A stretch of DNA of 40,401 nucleotides from Oxalobacteraceae bacterium (GTDB taxonomy: Bacteria > Pseudomonadota > Gammaproteobacteria > Burkholderiales > Burkholderiaceae_D): the NCBI GenBank assembly GCA_027485795.1, contig JAIXQK010000140.1, forward strand, positions 1-40,401. Direction: 5' to 3'. Below, piece after piece: positions 26,683 to 35,588 of this stretch. The first letter of the stretch is position 1, and each line of letters opens with the position of its first letter. Below the pieces are notes generated by a model. The model saw only the letters and a program-made list of their open reading frames with translations. It was not told the DNA's origin and did no database searches. A program made the position numbers and the translations under genes.

Positions 26683-28389
26683 ATGTCTACTGCTACCCAA
26701 ATTCCCGTGTCCGGCGAAAGCTTTGCTGCGCTGTTTCAGGAATCTCTGACCCGCCAAGATATGCGCTCGGGAGAGGTCATCTCTGCGGAAGTCGTCCGCA
26801 TTGACCACAACTTTGTAATCGTGAACGCTGGCTTGAAGTCTGAAGCCTTTATTCCGATCGATGAATTCAAGAATGACACCGGCGAAGTCGAAGTCAATGT
26901 CGGCGACTTCGTCTCCGTTGCGATCGAATCGCTGGAAAACGGTTTCGGCGACACCATCCTCTCGCGCGACAAGGCCAAGCGACTCGCGTCCTGGCTCGCG
27001 CTTGAGAAAGCGATGGAATCCGGCGAACTCGTGATTGGTACCGTCAGTGGCAAAGTCAAAGGCGGTCTGACCGTACTCACGAACGGCATCCGTGCCTTCT
27101 TGCCTGGCTCGCTGGTCGATACCCGTCCGGTCAAAGACACCACGCCTTACGAGGGCAAGACGCTCGAGTTCAAAGTGATCAAGCTGGATCGCAAGCGCAA
27201 CAACGTGGTGCTGTCGCGCCGCGCCGTGATCGAGGCATCGATGGGCGAAGAGCGCGCCAAGCTGATGGAAACCCTGAAAGAGGGCACTATCGTCAACGGC
27301 GTCGTGAAGAACATTACCGACTACGGCGCATTCGTGGATCTGGGCGGTATCGATGGTCTGTTGCACATCACTGATCTCGCATGGCGTCGTGTTCGCCATC
27401 CGTCTGAAGTGCTGACGGTGGGTCAGGAAATCACGGCCAAGGTACTCAAGTACGATCAGGAAAAGAACCGCGTCTCACTGGGTGTCAAGCAACTCGGCGA
27501 CGATCCTTGGACCGGTCTGTCGCGTCGTTATCCGCAAGGTACCCGCCTGTTCGGCAAGGTCACCAACCTGACTGACTACGGCGCATTCGTCGAAGTCGAG
27601 CAGGGCATCGAGGGTCTGGTGCACGTTTCCGAGATGGACTGGACCAACAAGAACGTCGCGCCCTCGAAAGTCGTGCAACTGGGTGACGAAGTCGAGGTCA
27701 TGGTGCTCGAGATCGACGAAGACCGTCGTCGTATCAGCCTGGGCATGAAGCAGTGCAAGGCAAACCCATGGGACGATTTCGCGATTTCGCACAAGAAGGG
27801 TGACAAAGTCCGCGGCGCCATCAAGTCGATCACTGACTTCGGTGTATTCATCGGCCTTGCAGGCAACATTGATGGTCTGGTCCACTTGTCGGATCTGTCG
27901 TGGAGCGAAACCGGTGAAGAGGCAGTGCGCCGCTTCAAAAAGGGTGATGAGCTCGAGGCCGTGGTGTTGGCGATTGATGTCGAGCGCGAGCGTGTTTCCT
28001 TGGGCGTTAAACAGCTCGAGGGCGATCCGTTCAACAACTACTGCGCGATGAACGACAAGGGCGCGTTGGTACATGGTGTTGTGAAATCAGTCGAGCCGAA
28101 GGGTGCCACGATCACTTTGTCGGAAGAGGTTGAAGGCTATCTGCGTGCATCTGAAATCTCGCGTGATCGTGTCGAAGATGCTAGCACCCACCTGAAAGAG
28201 GGTGATTCGGTTGAGACGATGATCATCAATATCGATCGCAAGGCGCGCAGCATTCAGCTCTCGATCAAGGCGAAGGACAACGCAGAGACTCAGGATGCGA
28301 TGCAGAAGATGTCCAGCGATTCCGCTGCCGCATCGGGCACCACCAGCCTGGGCGCACTGCTGAAAGCCAAGCTCGACACCAAGAGCTGA
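26683..28389 (+). CDS. rpsA: 30S ribosomal protein S1
   Basis: The mRNA-binding ribosomal protein, 568 residues with six S1 (OB-fold) repeats. Repeats 3 to 6 are easiest to see: they contain [60 protein letters not shown] and [14 protein letters not shown]. The ATG is preceded by CACTCATTATCT, without a Shine-Dalgarno sequence, which matches the unusual rpsA start known in enterobacteria. It is followed closely by ihfB, the usual order. Confidence 0.97.
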   Translation: MSTATQIPVSGESFAALFQESLTRQDMRSGEVISAEVVRIDHNFVIVNAGLKSEAFIPIDEFKNDTGEVEVNVGDFVSVAIESLENGFGDTILSRDKAKRLASWLALEKAMESGELVIGTVSGKVKGGLTVLTNGIRAFLPGSLVDTRPVKDTTPYEGKTLEFKVIKLDRKRNNVVLSRRAVIEASMGEERAKLMETLKEGTIVNGVVKNITDYGAFVDLGGIDGLLHITDLAWRRVRHPSEVLTVGQEITAKVLKYDQEKNRVSLGVKQLGDDPWTGLSRRYPQGTRLFGKVTNLTDYGAFVEVEQGIEGLVHVSEMDWTNKNVAPSKVVQLGDEVEVMVLEIDEDRRRISLGMKQCKANPWDDFAISHKKGDKVRGAIKSITDFGVFIGLAGNIDGLVHLSDLSWSETGEEAVRRFKKGDELEAVVLAIDVERERVSLGVKQLEGDPFNNYCAMNDKGALVHGVVKSVEPKGATITLSEEVEGYLRASEISRDRVEDASTHLKEGDSVETMIINIDRKARSIQLSIKAKDNAETQDAMQKMSSDSAAASGTTSLGALLKAKLDTKS

Positions 28390-28402
28390 GCAGGCCTTGC
28401 CG

Positions 28403-28708
28403 ATGACCAAGTCGGAGCTAATCGCCCGTCTGGCTGAGCGTTATCCGCAACTGGTAGCCAAGGATGCGGATTTCACGGTCAAGACGCTGCTGGACGCGAT
28501 GACCGATGCGCTGATCTCAGGTCAGCGTATCGAGATTCGCGGCTTCGGTAGCTTCGCGACCAACAGCCGTCCGCCACGTATCGGGCGCAACCCGAAGTCC
28601 GGCGAGACAGTGGTGGTGCCAGGCAAACGGGTGCCGCACTTCAAGGCGGGTAAGGAATTGCGTGAGCGGGTCGACGCCATGGTCGGGCAACCGATCCATG
28701 ACGACTGA
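28403..28708 (+). CDS. ihfB: Integration host factor subunit beta
   Basis: A DNA-bending HU/IHF-family protein of 101 residues that works as a heterodimer with IhfA. The start [17 protein letters not shown] matches the family; a TTG six bases earlier is also in frame. The DNA-contacting arm has [20 protein letters not shown] and [28 protein letters not shown]. It begins 13 bp after the rpsA stop. Confidence 0.96.
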   Translation: MTKSELIARLAERYPQLVAKDADFTVKTLLDAMTDALISGQRIEIRGFGSFATNSRPPRIGRNPKSGETVVVPGKRVPHFKAGKELRERVDAMVGQPIHDD

Positions 28709-28743
28709 CCCGCACGTCATTCACTTGCACAAGGAGCGCGACG

Positions 28744-29067
28744 ATGAAACTCCTGATTCGTTTGCTGTCGATCGCGCTCTTCATCGTGTTCTTTGATTTT
28801 GCATTGAAGAATACCGATGAGGTTGTACTCCACCTATTCTGGAGCGCAAAAGCGAGTGCGCCCCTGATCCTGCTGTTGCTAGGTTTCCTGTTGCTTGGCT
28901 TGGTGATTGGCGTGCTTGCCATGACCGGCGCCTTGCTGCGTTACCGTGGTGAGTTGTTAGCGTTGAAGCGTGAAGCCGAGCAGCAAAAGCAGTCGGCGGC
29001 AGAGCTTGCCAAAGTACGCAGCCAGCCGCCAGCGCCAGACAGTCTGATTGAGCAGGTTGGTCTCTGA
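28744..29067 (+). CDS. lapA: LapA domain inner membrane protein
   Basis: A 107-residue membrane protein (DUF1049/LapA). It has two hydrophobic segments: LIRLLSIALFIVFFDFAL near residues 3-20 and LILLLLGFLLLGLVIGVLAM near 40-60. A cytoplasmic coiled-coil-like tail follows (LKREAEQQKQSAAELAKV). In E. coli the lapAB pair regulates LpxC turnover and so LPS synthesis. AGGAG lies eight bases before the ATG. It starts 35 bp after ihfB, and lapB follows after 12 bp. Confidence 0.92.
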   Translation: MKLLIRLLSIALFIVFFDFALKNTDEVVLHLFWSAKASAPLILLLLGFLLLGLVIGVLAMTGALLRYRGELLALKREAEQQKQSAAELAKVRSQPPAPDSLIEQVGL

Positions 29068-29079
29068 CCAGGAGCTCGT

Positions 29080-30261
29080 ATGGAATTCGAAACCTGGTGG
29101 CTGGTCTCCATCCCTTTCTTTTTTGCGCTCGGCTGGATTGCTGCGCGCGTCGATATCCGTCATGTGATCTCGGAGTCGCGCCGGCTACCGCGTAGCTATT
29201 ACCAAGGCTTGAATGCCTTGCTCGATGAAGATCCCGACAAAGCCATTGATGCCTTTGTCGAGATCGCCCGCCTGGATCCGGAAACCGCAGAACTTCATTT
29301 TGCCCTCGGCAAGTTGTTCCGTCGGCGTGGCGAAATTGAGCGTGCAGTACGGGTTCATCAAAATCTACTGGCCCGCGCAGACTTATCGGCGGAGATGAGT
29401 GCCAAGGCACGCTTCGAGCTGGCACAGGATTATCTCAAGGCGGGTCTGCTCGATCGTGCCGAAGAAACATTCCATCAGCTCGAGGGCACGGCATTTGCGC
29501 CAATGGCAAGCCGCGCGCTGCTGGAAATTTATCAGCGCGAGAAAGCGTGGCGACGTGCGATTGACGCCGCACTGGCGCTGCAAGCCTCGGGTTCTGGCGC
29601 CTACCAAAAAGAGATCGCGCAGTTTCATTGCGAGATAGCGCAGGATGAGTTGGTGCATGTAAATCCGGATGCAGCGCTGGCGACGCTCGATAAAGCGCTT
29701 GCCTACGATCGCAATAATGTCCGCGCCACCTTGTTATCCGGTGATGCCTTGCTGGCCAAAGGCGACACTGAAGCGGCACTTCGTACTTGGCGTCGTGTCG
29801 AGCAGCAGAGCGCGGCGCATGTGGGGTTGGTTGCACAGCGATTGTTGGAAGGGTACCGCAGTGTCGGCCGTCTACGTGAGGGGCTCAACCTCTTGCGCGG
29901 TTATCTAGCTGAGACACCTTCGATTGATTTGCTGGAGGTGGTATTTCGCGGAGTACTCGAACTCGATGGTGCTGATGCAGCGAATCAATTAGTGAATGAT
30001 GAATTGCGTCGTACGCCAACACTGCTTGGTCTCGATAAATTAATCGAGGCGCGTCTTATGCACGCACCGCCTGAACGGCTCGCCGAGTTGTCGATGGTAA
30101 AGAGTTTAGTCGGCGGCTATGCGCAAAAGCTTGGTCGTTACCAGTGCGGTCACTGCGGCTTCAAGTCACGGCAGTTCTACTGGCATTGCCCGGGTTGTAG
30201 TCATTGGGAGAGCTACGCACCGCGTCGTACCGAAGATTTGTCGGTGATGGGTCAAGCCTGA
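29080..30261 (+). CDS. lapB: Lipopolysaccharide assembly protein B (TPR protein)
   Basis: A 393-residue inner-membrane-anchored TPR protein. In E. coli, LapB with FtsH controls LpxC stability and LPS assembly. The N-terminal membrane segment is WWLVSIPFFFALGWIAARV. Repeated TPR helices cover about residues 40-340 (for example LNALLDEDPDKAIDAFVEIA). The C-terminal rubredoxin-like metal site has two Cys-x-x-Cys pairs, YQCGHCGFKSRQFYWHCPGC. AGGAG precedes the ATG at good spacing. In many related genomes heptose genes follow lapB; here a helix-hairpin-helix gene does. Confidence 0.95.
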   Translation: MEFETWWLVSIPFFFALGWIAARVDIRHVISESRRLPRSYYQGLNALLDEDPDKAIDAFVEIARLDPETAELHFALGKLFRRRGEIERAVRVHQNLLARADLSAEMSAKARFELAQDYLKAGLLDRAEETFHQLEGTAFAPMASRALLEIYQREKAWRRAIDAALALQASGSGAYQKEIAQFHCEIAQDELVHVNPDAALATLDKALAYDRNNVRATLLSGDALLAKGDTEAALRTWRRVEQQSAAHVGLVAQRLLEGYRSVGRLREGLNLLRGYLAETPSIDLLEVVFRGVLELDGADAANQLVNDELRRTPTLLGLDKLIEARLMHAPPERLAELSMVKSLVGGYAQKLGRYQCGHCGFKSRQFYWHCPGCSHWESYAPRRTEDLSVMGQA

Positions 30262-30390
30262 CCTATCACCGCACAATGCAAAACAATCATCCCTTCTTGC
30301 TCGTTCAATTCAGCGTTCCTCGCGTTTAATGCTGTCGCGGCCTCTGTTGTTCTTGGCCGCGCTTCTGATCAACTTAACGCGGAGTCATTC

Positions 30391-30822
30391 ATGCTGAAAA
30401 AAATCTGGTTGCCAGCCCTTGCGCTGCTGATGTTTGCAGGTTCGGTATTTGCAGCGGCCGATGTAAATACTGCTGATCAAGCAGCACTAGACAGTATTAC
30501 GGGCGTGGGTCCTGCAACATCGAAAGCGATTCTTGCCGAGCGCGAAAAAAATGGAAACTTCAAGGATTGGGCGGATCTGGAGCGACGTGTCAAAGGCGTC
30601 GGTGCTCGCAATGCGGTCAAACTCTCGGCAGCTGGCCTGACCGTGAACGGTAAGAGCTATGAGGGGCCTGCGTCTGGTGGCAGCAAGTCCGGTAAGCGTG
30701 AGGATAAAGCTGCAGTAAAGGCTGGAGAGAAGGGCGCTGACAAGGGTGCCGAGAAGGGTATGGAAAAGGGCGCTGACAAAGGCGCCGAGAAAGGTGCTGA
30801 AAAGGCGCCCGCCAGTAAGTAA
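30391..30822 (+). CDS. Secreted ComEA-like helix-hairpin-helix protein with charged repeat tail
   Basis: A 143-residue protein. Its signal peptide is MLKKIWLPALALLMFAGSVFA. A double helix-hairpin-helix DNA-binding domain follows (residues 25-80), with ITGVGPATSKAI and VKGVGARNAV. This is the ComEA family, whose periplasmic members bind incoming DNA during natural transformation or type IV pilus-linked uptake. The C-terminal tail (about 100-143) is low complexity. It contains roughly seven copies of a four-residue unit of the form (A/M)(E/D)KG at residues 112-139, encoded by near-identical 12-base repeats. A DNA-uptake role is plausible from the domain only; no other competence gene is nearby. 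Confidence 0.85.
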   Translation: MLKKIWLPALALLMFAGSVFAAADVNTADQAALDSITGVGPATSKAILAEREKNGNFKDWADLERRVKGVGARNAVKLSAAGLTVNGKSYEGPASGGSKSGKREDKAAVKAGEKGADKGAEKGMEKGADKGAEKGAEKAPASK

Positions 30823-30913
30823 TCAGTCTGGCTACGGTCGCGTACAGTGGCCGTAGTGCCTGAGGGCTTTCCACTACAATGGCGGTTTACTTTGCTCTTC
30901 GCAAAACATCGCC

Positions 30914-31816
30914 ATGTCATTTCATTCGATCGAGGATCTCGTAGGTAATACCCCACTGGCACAGCTTAAGCGCTTGCCTGGTGAAGAAATCGCTCGGCGT
31001 AACAACATCATTCTCGGCAAGCTTGAAGGGAATAATCCCGCTGGCTCGGTGAAAGACCGACCGGCGCTCGCCATGATTCGTGGGGCCGAGGAGCGTGGCG
31101 AGATCAAGACCGGGGACACCCTGATTGAGGCCACCAGTGGCAATACCGGTATTGCGCTGGCCATGGCAGCAGCCATGAAGGGCTACCGCATGATTCTGCT
31201 GATGCCGGAGAACCTGAGTCTCGAACGGCGCCAGAGCATGGCAGCGTATGGTGCAGAGATCGTGCTCACGCCTAAATCCGGTGGTATGGAATACGCACGC
31301 GACTTAGCCGATCAGATGCAGCGTGACGGCAAAGGCAAAATTCTCGATCAGTTCGCCAATCCGGACAATCCGCGCGCGCACTATGAAACCACCGGGCCTG
31401 AGATCTGGCGCGATACCGAGGGTCGCGTCACGCATTTTGTTAGTGCGATGGGCACCACCGGTACCATTATGGGTGTGTCGCGCTACCTGAAAGAAAAGAA
31501 TCCAGACATTCGTATCATCGGTGCACAACCTGAAGAAGGTTCCCAAATTCCAGGCATACGAAAGTGGCCCGAAGCTTATCTGCCGAAAATTTTTGACCGT
31601 ACCCGAGTTGATCAGGTCGAGAGCGTCAGTCAGGCAGTAGCCGAGCAAATGGCGCGTCGTATGGCGATTGAAGAGGGAATTTTTGCCGGTATCTCTGCTG
31701 CCGGTGCTTGCGAGGTAGCGTTACGTGTTGCGATGACCGTTGAAAATGCGGTCATCGTGTTTATCGTGTGCGATCGCGGAGATAGGTATCTCTCCACCGG
31801 CGTCTTCCCCGCCTAG
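30914..31816 (+). CDS. cysM: Cysteine synthase B
   Basis: A PLP enzyme making cysteine from O-acetylserine and sulfide, or S-sulfocysteine from thiosulfate. It has 300 residues. The PLP lysine is in NPAGSVKDRPAL (about residue 46), the substrate loop is EATSGNTGIALAMAAAMKGY, and the phosphate-binding loop is AMGTTGTIMGVSRYL. The CysM form is favoured by RKWPEAYLP and the length near 300. The upstream 91 bp contain a CTACGG/CCGTAG inverted repeat and a TACAAT hexamer at 30875-30880 as a possible -10, without a clear -35. Confidence 0.95.
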   Translation: MSFHSIEDLVGNTPLAQLKRLPGEEIARRNNIILGKLEGNNPAGSVKDRPALAMIRGAEERGEIKTGDTLIEATSGNTGIALAMAAAMKGYRMILLMPENLSLERRQSMAAYGAEIVLTPKSGGMEYARDLADQMQRDGKGKILDQFANPDNPRAHYETTGPEIWRDTEGRVTHFVSAMGTTGTIMGVSRYLKEKNPDIRIIGAQPEEGSQIPGIRKWPEAYLPKIFDRTRVDQVESVSQAVAEQMARRMAIEEGIFAGISAAGACEVALRVAMTVENAVIVFIVCDRGDRYLSTGVFPA

Positions 31817-31929
31817 CCATCGCCCTTTTGCTTTAGCCGCTCTGACGTCCAATCAATGATTCGCTGGCGGTGCTGAATCGTCGGACGTCGAGTACTGTCT
31901 TCTTCAGTGCCACCTAGCCAGCGACATTA

Positions 31930-32247
31930 TTAGTGTGCAGCAGGTTTTGGTTTGAACTGCTTATCGCTGATACGGAATTTCTCACGCCTATCGCCCATCA
32001 GCACCCGTAAGTCACGTATCGATAGATTGCTCACCTCATGCATTCGGATGAGCAGCGAGGCACCGACCGGTAACCGGCGATGGCGAATCTTGCTGATCAC
32101 CGGGGGTGCCACTTCGAGCGCGCGGGACAAGGCGGCGTCATTTTTCAGATGAAGCTTTTCGATCAGTGAGTCCAACAAATTGTTGGGATCGTAGGCAATC
32201 TGGTCTGCAAGTCGATGGCTATCCTGATGATCAGACGGAGTGCTCAT
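31930..32247 (-). CDS. Small helix-turn-helix protein, function unknown
   Basis: A 105-residue protein. A Cro/CI-like helix-turn-helix is visible around residues 35-72 (LKNDAALSRALEVAPPVISK followed by IRHRRLPVGASLLIRMHE). The C-terminus is basic with no second domain. I do not recognise a specific family; the size suggests a small DNA-binding regulator. It is on the same strand as mltB and 234 bp downstream of it. A TAACAAC/GTTGTTA dyad in that gap could be its own operator. No toxin gene sits next to it, so an antitoxin role is not supported. Confidence 0.75.
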   Translation of the reverse strand: MSTPSDHQDSHRLADQIAYDPNNLLDSLIEKLHLKNDAALSRALEVAPPVISKIRHRRLPVGASLLIRMHEVSNLSIRDLRVLMGDRREKFRISDKQFKPKPAAH

Positions 32248-32375
32248 AGGGTCTTGGTTCCGAGTAGGTCAGGTGATTCAAATGCGGCGGTCGGGGGACG
32301 CAGCGGAGTTGATCTGTTCGTTTGCCAGAGAGTCGCGCCAACCATCGCAGCCGATAGGCAATTGAGTTTTATAAT

Positions 32376-32400
32376 TAACAACAAATTCTATGGGTTGTTA
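32376..32400. promoter_or_regulatory. TAACAAC-N11-GTTGTTA inverted repeat upstream of the HTH gene
   Basis: A perfect 7-bp dyad with an 11-bp spacer lies in an AT-rich patch, 129 bp upstream of the HTH gene start. The spacing places the half-sites about 18 bp apart centre to centre, close to two helical turns, as expected for a dimeric repressor. A TATAAA sequence on the minus strand overlaps its edge. Confidence 0.4.
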
Positions 32401-32481
32401 GTAACTCTGTAAACAATTTTGAAATTGGTGCGGTGAGTCGATTTACAGATCGTTGATCGCGCGTCTAGCGCGACGATCAAT

Positions 32482-33615
32482 TCAACGAAGACGATGGCGG
32501 CTGATCGCCTGTCCCAGTTCGATCACGGCCATCGCGTAGTAGTAGCTGCGGTTGTAGTGGGTGATGGCGAAGAAGTTTTGGGTTCCTAGCAAGTAGCGGG
32601 TAGGGTGGCTACCGTCTTCCAGATCGAACAGCCCATAGGGGTGAGCGACGGGCACGTCGTCCGGCACAATGACGCCAGCAAGCCGCAACTCCTCCCGACT
32701 GAATTTCGCTTCCAAAGTCCGACCGATCAGCGATGGCCATGGCATATCGGCTGTCACTCTCACAGGAAACACCAGTGGCTGATCACGTTGCCAGCCGTGC
32801 TGCGACAAAAAGCTGGCAATACTGCCGATCGCGTCGACTGCGGAATTGCGCAGATCAATTTTTCCATCGCCATCGAAATCTACGGCGTAGCGGCGAATAC
32901 TACCGGGCATGAATTGCGGCCAACCAATGGCCCCCGCAAATGAACCATGCAAGGAGAGTGGGTCGACATTACTTTCTCGCGCATAGAGCAGCGCCTGTTT
33001 TAGCTCATTTCTGAAGTAAGCCATTCGAGGCTCACGGTTGGGCGTTTCAGGATAGGCGAAGGCAAGCGTGGTGAGTGAGTCGACGACGCGAAACTTGCCC
33101 GCCGCTTGCCCGTACATAGTTTCTACGCCCAGTACCCCAACGATAATCTCGGCCGGCACACCGAATTCTTGCTGCGCACGTTCTAGCTCCGCCGTGTAAC
33201 GATTCCAGAATTTTGTGCCGGCATTCAGTCGACGTGGCTCAATGAAGCGAGCCCGGTACGCACTCCAGTTCTTGACGGTGCCAACGGGTGGTGGATTGAT
33301 TAACTTCACCACACTATCGAGATAGTGAATCTGGCCGAACAAGCTACGCAGAGCTTCGCGCTCGAAGCCGTGATCGCGGCACATCTCGTCAATAAATCCA
33401 TCAACCGCTTGCCACTGTGTGAAATTGGCAAATTCGGCTGCCGGTATTGTCGCTTTTGATTTGGACCGTGATTTCGGTGCGGGCTTAACTTTGGCGCTAC
33501 GCGACTTTGCAATCGGCTTTTTCTTGCTGCTGGACGGGTGGGTCGCGTGTGCAGGAGAGGCGGCAAACATGGCGACCGCAAGCGCTTGAATCAATAGGGC
33601 AGGAATTTTTTTCAT
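32482..33615 (-). CDS. mltB: Membrane-bound/periplasmic lytic murein transglycosylase B
   Basis: Cleaves peptidoglycan between N-acetylmuramic acid and N-acetylglucosamine, forming 1,6-anhydro ends. With the start at MKKIPALLIQALAVAMFAA it has 377 residues. The signal peptide ends near SPAHA without a lipobox cysteine, so it is a soluble or loosely bound periplasmic form. A Lys/Ser-rich linker spans about residues 28-56. The catalytic domain has GVLGVETMYGQ with catalytic Glu165, SFAGAIGWPQFMPGSIRRYA and the DFDGDGKIDL calcium-binding loop, all typical of MltB. Upstream in-frame ATG codons to 33708 would spoil the signal peptide. Confidence 0.92.
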   Translation of the reverse strand: MKKIPALLIQALAVAMFAASPAHATHPSSSKKKPIAKSRSAKVKPAPKSRSKSKATIPAAEFANFTQWQAVDGFIDEMCRDHGFEREALRSLFGQIHYLDSVVKLINPPPVGTVKNWSAYRARFIEPRRLNAGTKFWNRYTAELERAQQEFGVPAEIIVGVLGVETMYGQAAGKFRVVDSLTTLAFAYPETPNREPRMAYFRNELKQALLYARESNVDPLSLHGSFAGAIGWPQFMPGSIRRYAVDFDGDGKIDLRNSAVDAIGSIASFLSQHGWQRDQPLVFPVRVTADMPWPSLIGRTLEAKFSREELRLAGVIVPDDVPVAHPYGLFDLEDGSHPTRYLLGTQNFFAITHYNRSYYYAMAVIELGQAISRHRLR

Positions 33616-33810
33616 CGAAGTGACAGTGGCAGGCAGACGGCAAGATGCGCGCAGAGTATAGAGCATCAATGCCTCATGCATAATGCTCGAAATAGCCCCT
33701 GTGGCCATATCTGATTCGGCTTACCAGCCATGTGCCTTGGGTAGGTAGTTTTCTGGCACCAACGTGGCCCGCAGTTAGAATAGCCCGCAGATTTCTCATT
33801 CGCTTATCTT

Positions 33811-34710
33811 ATGTCCATCCAATGGTTCCCCGGTCACATGAACGCCGCCCGCAAGAAAGCGGCGGAATCCATGGAGAAGGTCGACCTGGTCATCGAGGTG
33901 CTGGACGCACGCTTGCCGCAGGCAAGTAGTAACCCGATGATCGAGGAATTACGCCGCGCGCGTCAGCGGCCGTGCTTGAAGATTTTGAACAAGAGCGATT
34001 TGGCTGATCCTGCCGCGACCAAGGCCTGGCTGGCCTATTTTGGCGCGCAGCCTCAGGTGAGTGCGGTTGCGCTGTCTTGCCGCAAGCCCGCCGAGGTGGC
34101 GAAATTGCCTGCGCTCTGCCTCAAGCTAGCGCCGCACCGCGGTACAGCACTCAAGCCATTACGCATGATGATCATGGGAATACCCAACGTCGGTAAGTCG
34201 ACCCTGATGAATGCCTTATTGAAGAAGCGCGTCGCCAGGGTGGGTGATGAACCCGCCGTGACCAAGACGCAGCAACGGCTGCAGCTTGGGAATAACATCG
34301 TACTGATCGATACGCCCGGCTTGATGTGGCCAAAAATCGCCCATCCCTCAGATGGTCTGATGTTAGCGGCGAGTCATGCAATCGGTGTCAACGCGATTAT
34401 TGAAGAAGAAGTTGCCCACTTTCTCGCAGATCAGCTATTGCTACATTATCCGCCGCTACTGGCAAAGCGTTATGGCTCAAAGGTCGAGGCGCTGGATGGG
34501 CCGGGTATGATCGAAACTATCGCGCGTGTGCGCGGCTACCGCTTGAAGGGTGGCGACCTCGATCTCGAGAAAGCCGCACATACCTTGCTGCAGGATTATC
34601 GTAGCGGCGTGCTTGGCCGCGTCAGTTTGGAAACACCAGAAAGCCGCGTTGCGCTGCTGGCGAGTTTTGTGGTGGCGCCAACTGAAGCTTTGCCTCAAGA
34701 AGCTGAGTAA
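33811..34710 (+). CDS. ylqF: Ribosome biogenesis GTPase YlqF/RbgA
   Basis: A circularly permuted GTPase of 299 residues acting in late 50S subunit assembly. The start MSIQWFPGHMNAARKKAAE is the family signature. The permuted order is seen directly: G4 LNKSDLADP comes first (about residue 60), then G1 GIPNVGKSTLMNALL (about 125), G2 threonine in AVTKTQ and G3 LIDTPGLMWP. The C-terminal helical domain completes the protein. It is divergent from mltB; the enoyl-CoA hydratase-like gene follows after 20 bp. Confidence 0.95.
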   Translation: MSIQWFPGHMNAARKKAAESMEKVDLVIEVLDARLPQASSNPMIEELRRARQRPCLKILNKSDLADPAATKAWLAYFGAQPQVSAVALSCRKPAEVAKLPALCLKLAPHRGTALKPLRMMIMGIPNVGKSTLMNALLKKRVARVGDEPAVTKTQQRLQLGNNIVLIDTPGLMWPKIAHPSDGLMLAASHAIGVNAIIEEEVAHFLADQLLLHYPPLLAKRYGSKVEALDGPGMIETIARVRGYRLKGGDLDLEKAAHTLLQDYRSGVLGRVSLETPESRVALLASFVVAPTEALPQEAE

Positions 34711-34730
34711 TCAAAAAATCAGGAGAGACC

Positions 34731-35534
34731 ATGGCACAGCCGCTCATGAATGAAGATCCGCCCTATCTCTTGCGTCGGGATGAGAATGGGGTAACCACAC
34801 TCACGCTAAATCGTGGTGATCGACTGAACCCCTTGTCGCAAGCCATGATGGACGTACTGCAGCACGAGATCAATGCGATTGCAGTCGATAGTCGCGTGCG
34901 GGTCGTGGTACTGGCAGGGGAGGGCAAGGCTTTTTGTGCCGGACACGATCTGAAGCAAATGCGTGCTACTCCCTCACTTGATTACTATCAGCAGTTATTC
35001 AAGCAGTGTAGCCAGCTGATGCTCTCGCTGCAAAAAATACCGCAGCCCGTGATCGCGCGTGTTCATGGTCTTGCAACGGCAGCGGGTTGCCAGCTGGTCG
35101 CAACCTGCGATCTGGCAGTCGCATCCACCGAGGCACGGTTTGCGGCATCCGGTGTGAACTATGGTTTGTTTTGCTCGACACCTGCAGTAGCGCTATCGCG
35201 CAATGTACTCCGCAAGCAGGCCATGGAAATGCTCCTCACAGGGGATTTTATTGATGCCCATGAGGCGCAAGCGCGCGGTTTGGTCAATCGCGTGGTTGCT
35301 CCGGAAGCGCTCGATGAGGAAGTTGCGCGGCTCACTGCGTCCATCATTGCCAAGCCGGCAGTCGCCATTGCGATGGGTAAGCAGATGTTCTATAGACAGG
35401 ATGAGATGGGGCTTGCTGCGGCTTATCAGCTCGCTGGTGAGACCATGGCGTGCAACATGATGGACGACTGCGCCCTCGAGGGCGTGCAAGCTTTCATTGA
35501 TAAGCGCACACCGTCCTGGCGCTCGAAGCCTTGA
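34731..35534 (+). CDS. Enoyl-CoA hydratase/isomerase family protein without the canonical catalytic glutamates
   Basis: A 267-residue crotonase-fold protein. The oxyanion-hole segments are FCAGHDLKQM (68-77) and HGLATAAGCQLVATCDL (112-128). In true hydratases two glutamates do the chemistry: the first is in GCEL, here Gln121; the second is in the PE of the next segment, here Gly141 (ASGVNYGLFC). The protein thus resembles the ECHDC3-like group, and hydratase activity is doubtful. The C-terminus (CALEGVQAFIDKRTPSW) is standard. AGGAG precedes the ATG. It is likely co-transcribed with ylqF. A terminator at 35534-35569 follows. Confidence 0.9.
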   Translation: MAQPLMNEDPPYLLRRDENGVTTLTLNRGDRLNPLSQAMMDVLQHEINAIAVDSRVRVVVLAGEGKAFCAGHDLKQMRATPSLDYYQQLFKQCSQLMLSLQKIPQPVIARVHGLATAAGCQLVATCDLAVASTEARFAASGVNYGLFCSTPAVALSRNVLRKQAMEMLLTGDFIDAHEAQARGLVNRVVAPEALDEEVARLTASIIAKPAVAIAMGKQMFYRQDEMGLAAAYQLAGETMACNMMDDCALEGVQAFIDKRTPSWRSKP

Positions 35535-35569
35535 AAAAACTGACGGCACCTTCTCAGGTGCCGTCAGTT
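35534..35569 (-). terminator. Bidirectional-type terminator between the crotonase and ADP-ribosyltransferase genes
   Basis: A 13-bp perfect stem, AACTGACGGCACC and GGTGCCGTCAGTT, with loop TTCTCA. On the minus strand it is followed by six T, so it is a good terminator for the ADP-ribosyltransferase gene, whose stop is 20 bp away. On the plus strand there is no T run, so its effect on the crotonase transcript is less sure. Confidence 0.9.
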
Positions 35570-35588
35570 GATGCGGTTCGAATCTCGA

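Noticed and set aside
30337-30360. GCGGCC/GGCCGC hairpin before the ComEA-like gene as a lapB terminator
   Set aside because: The loop is 12 bases and no T run follows.
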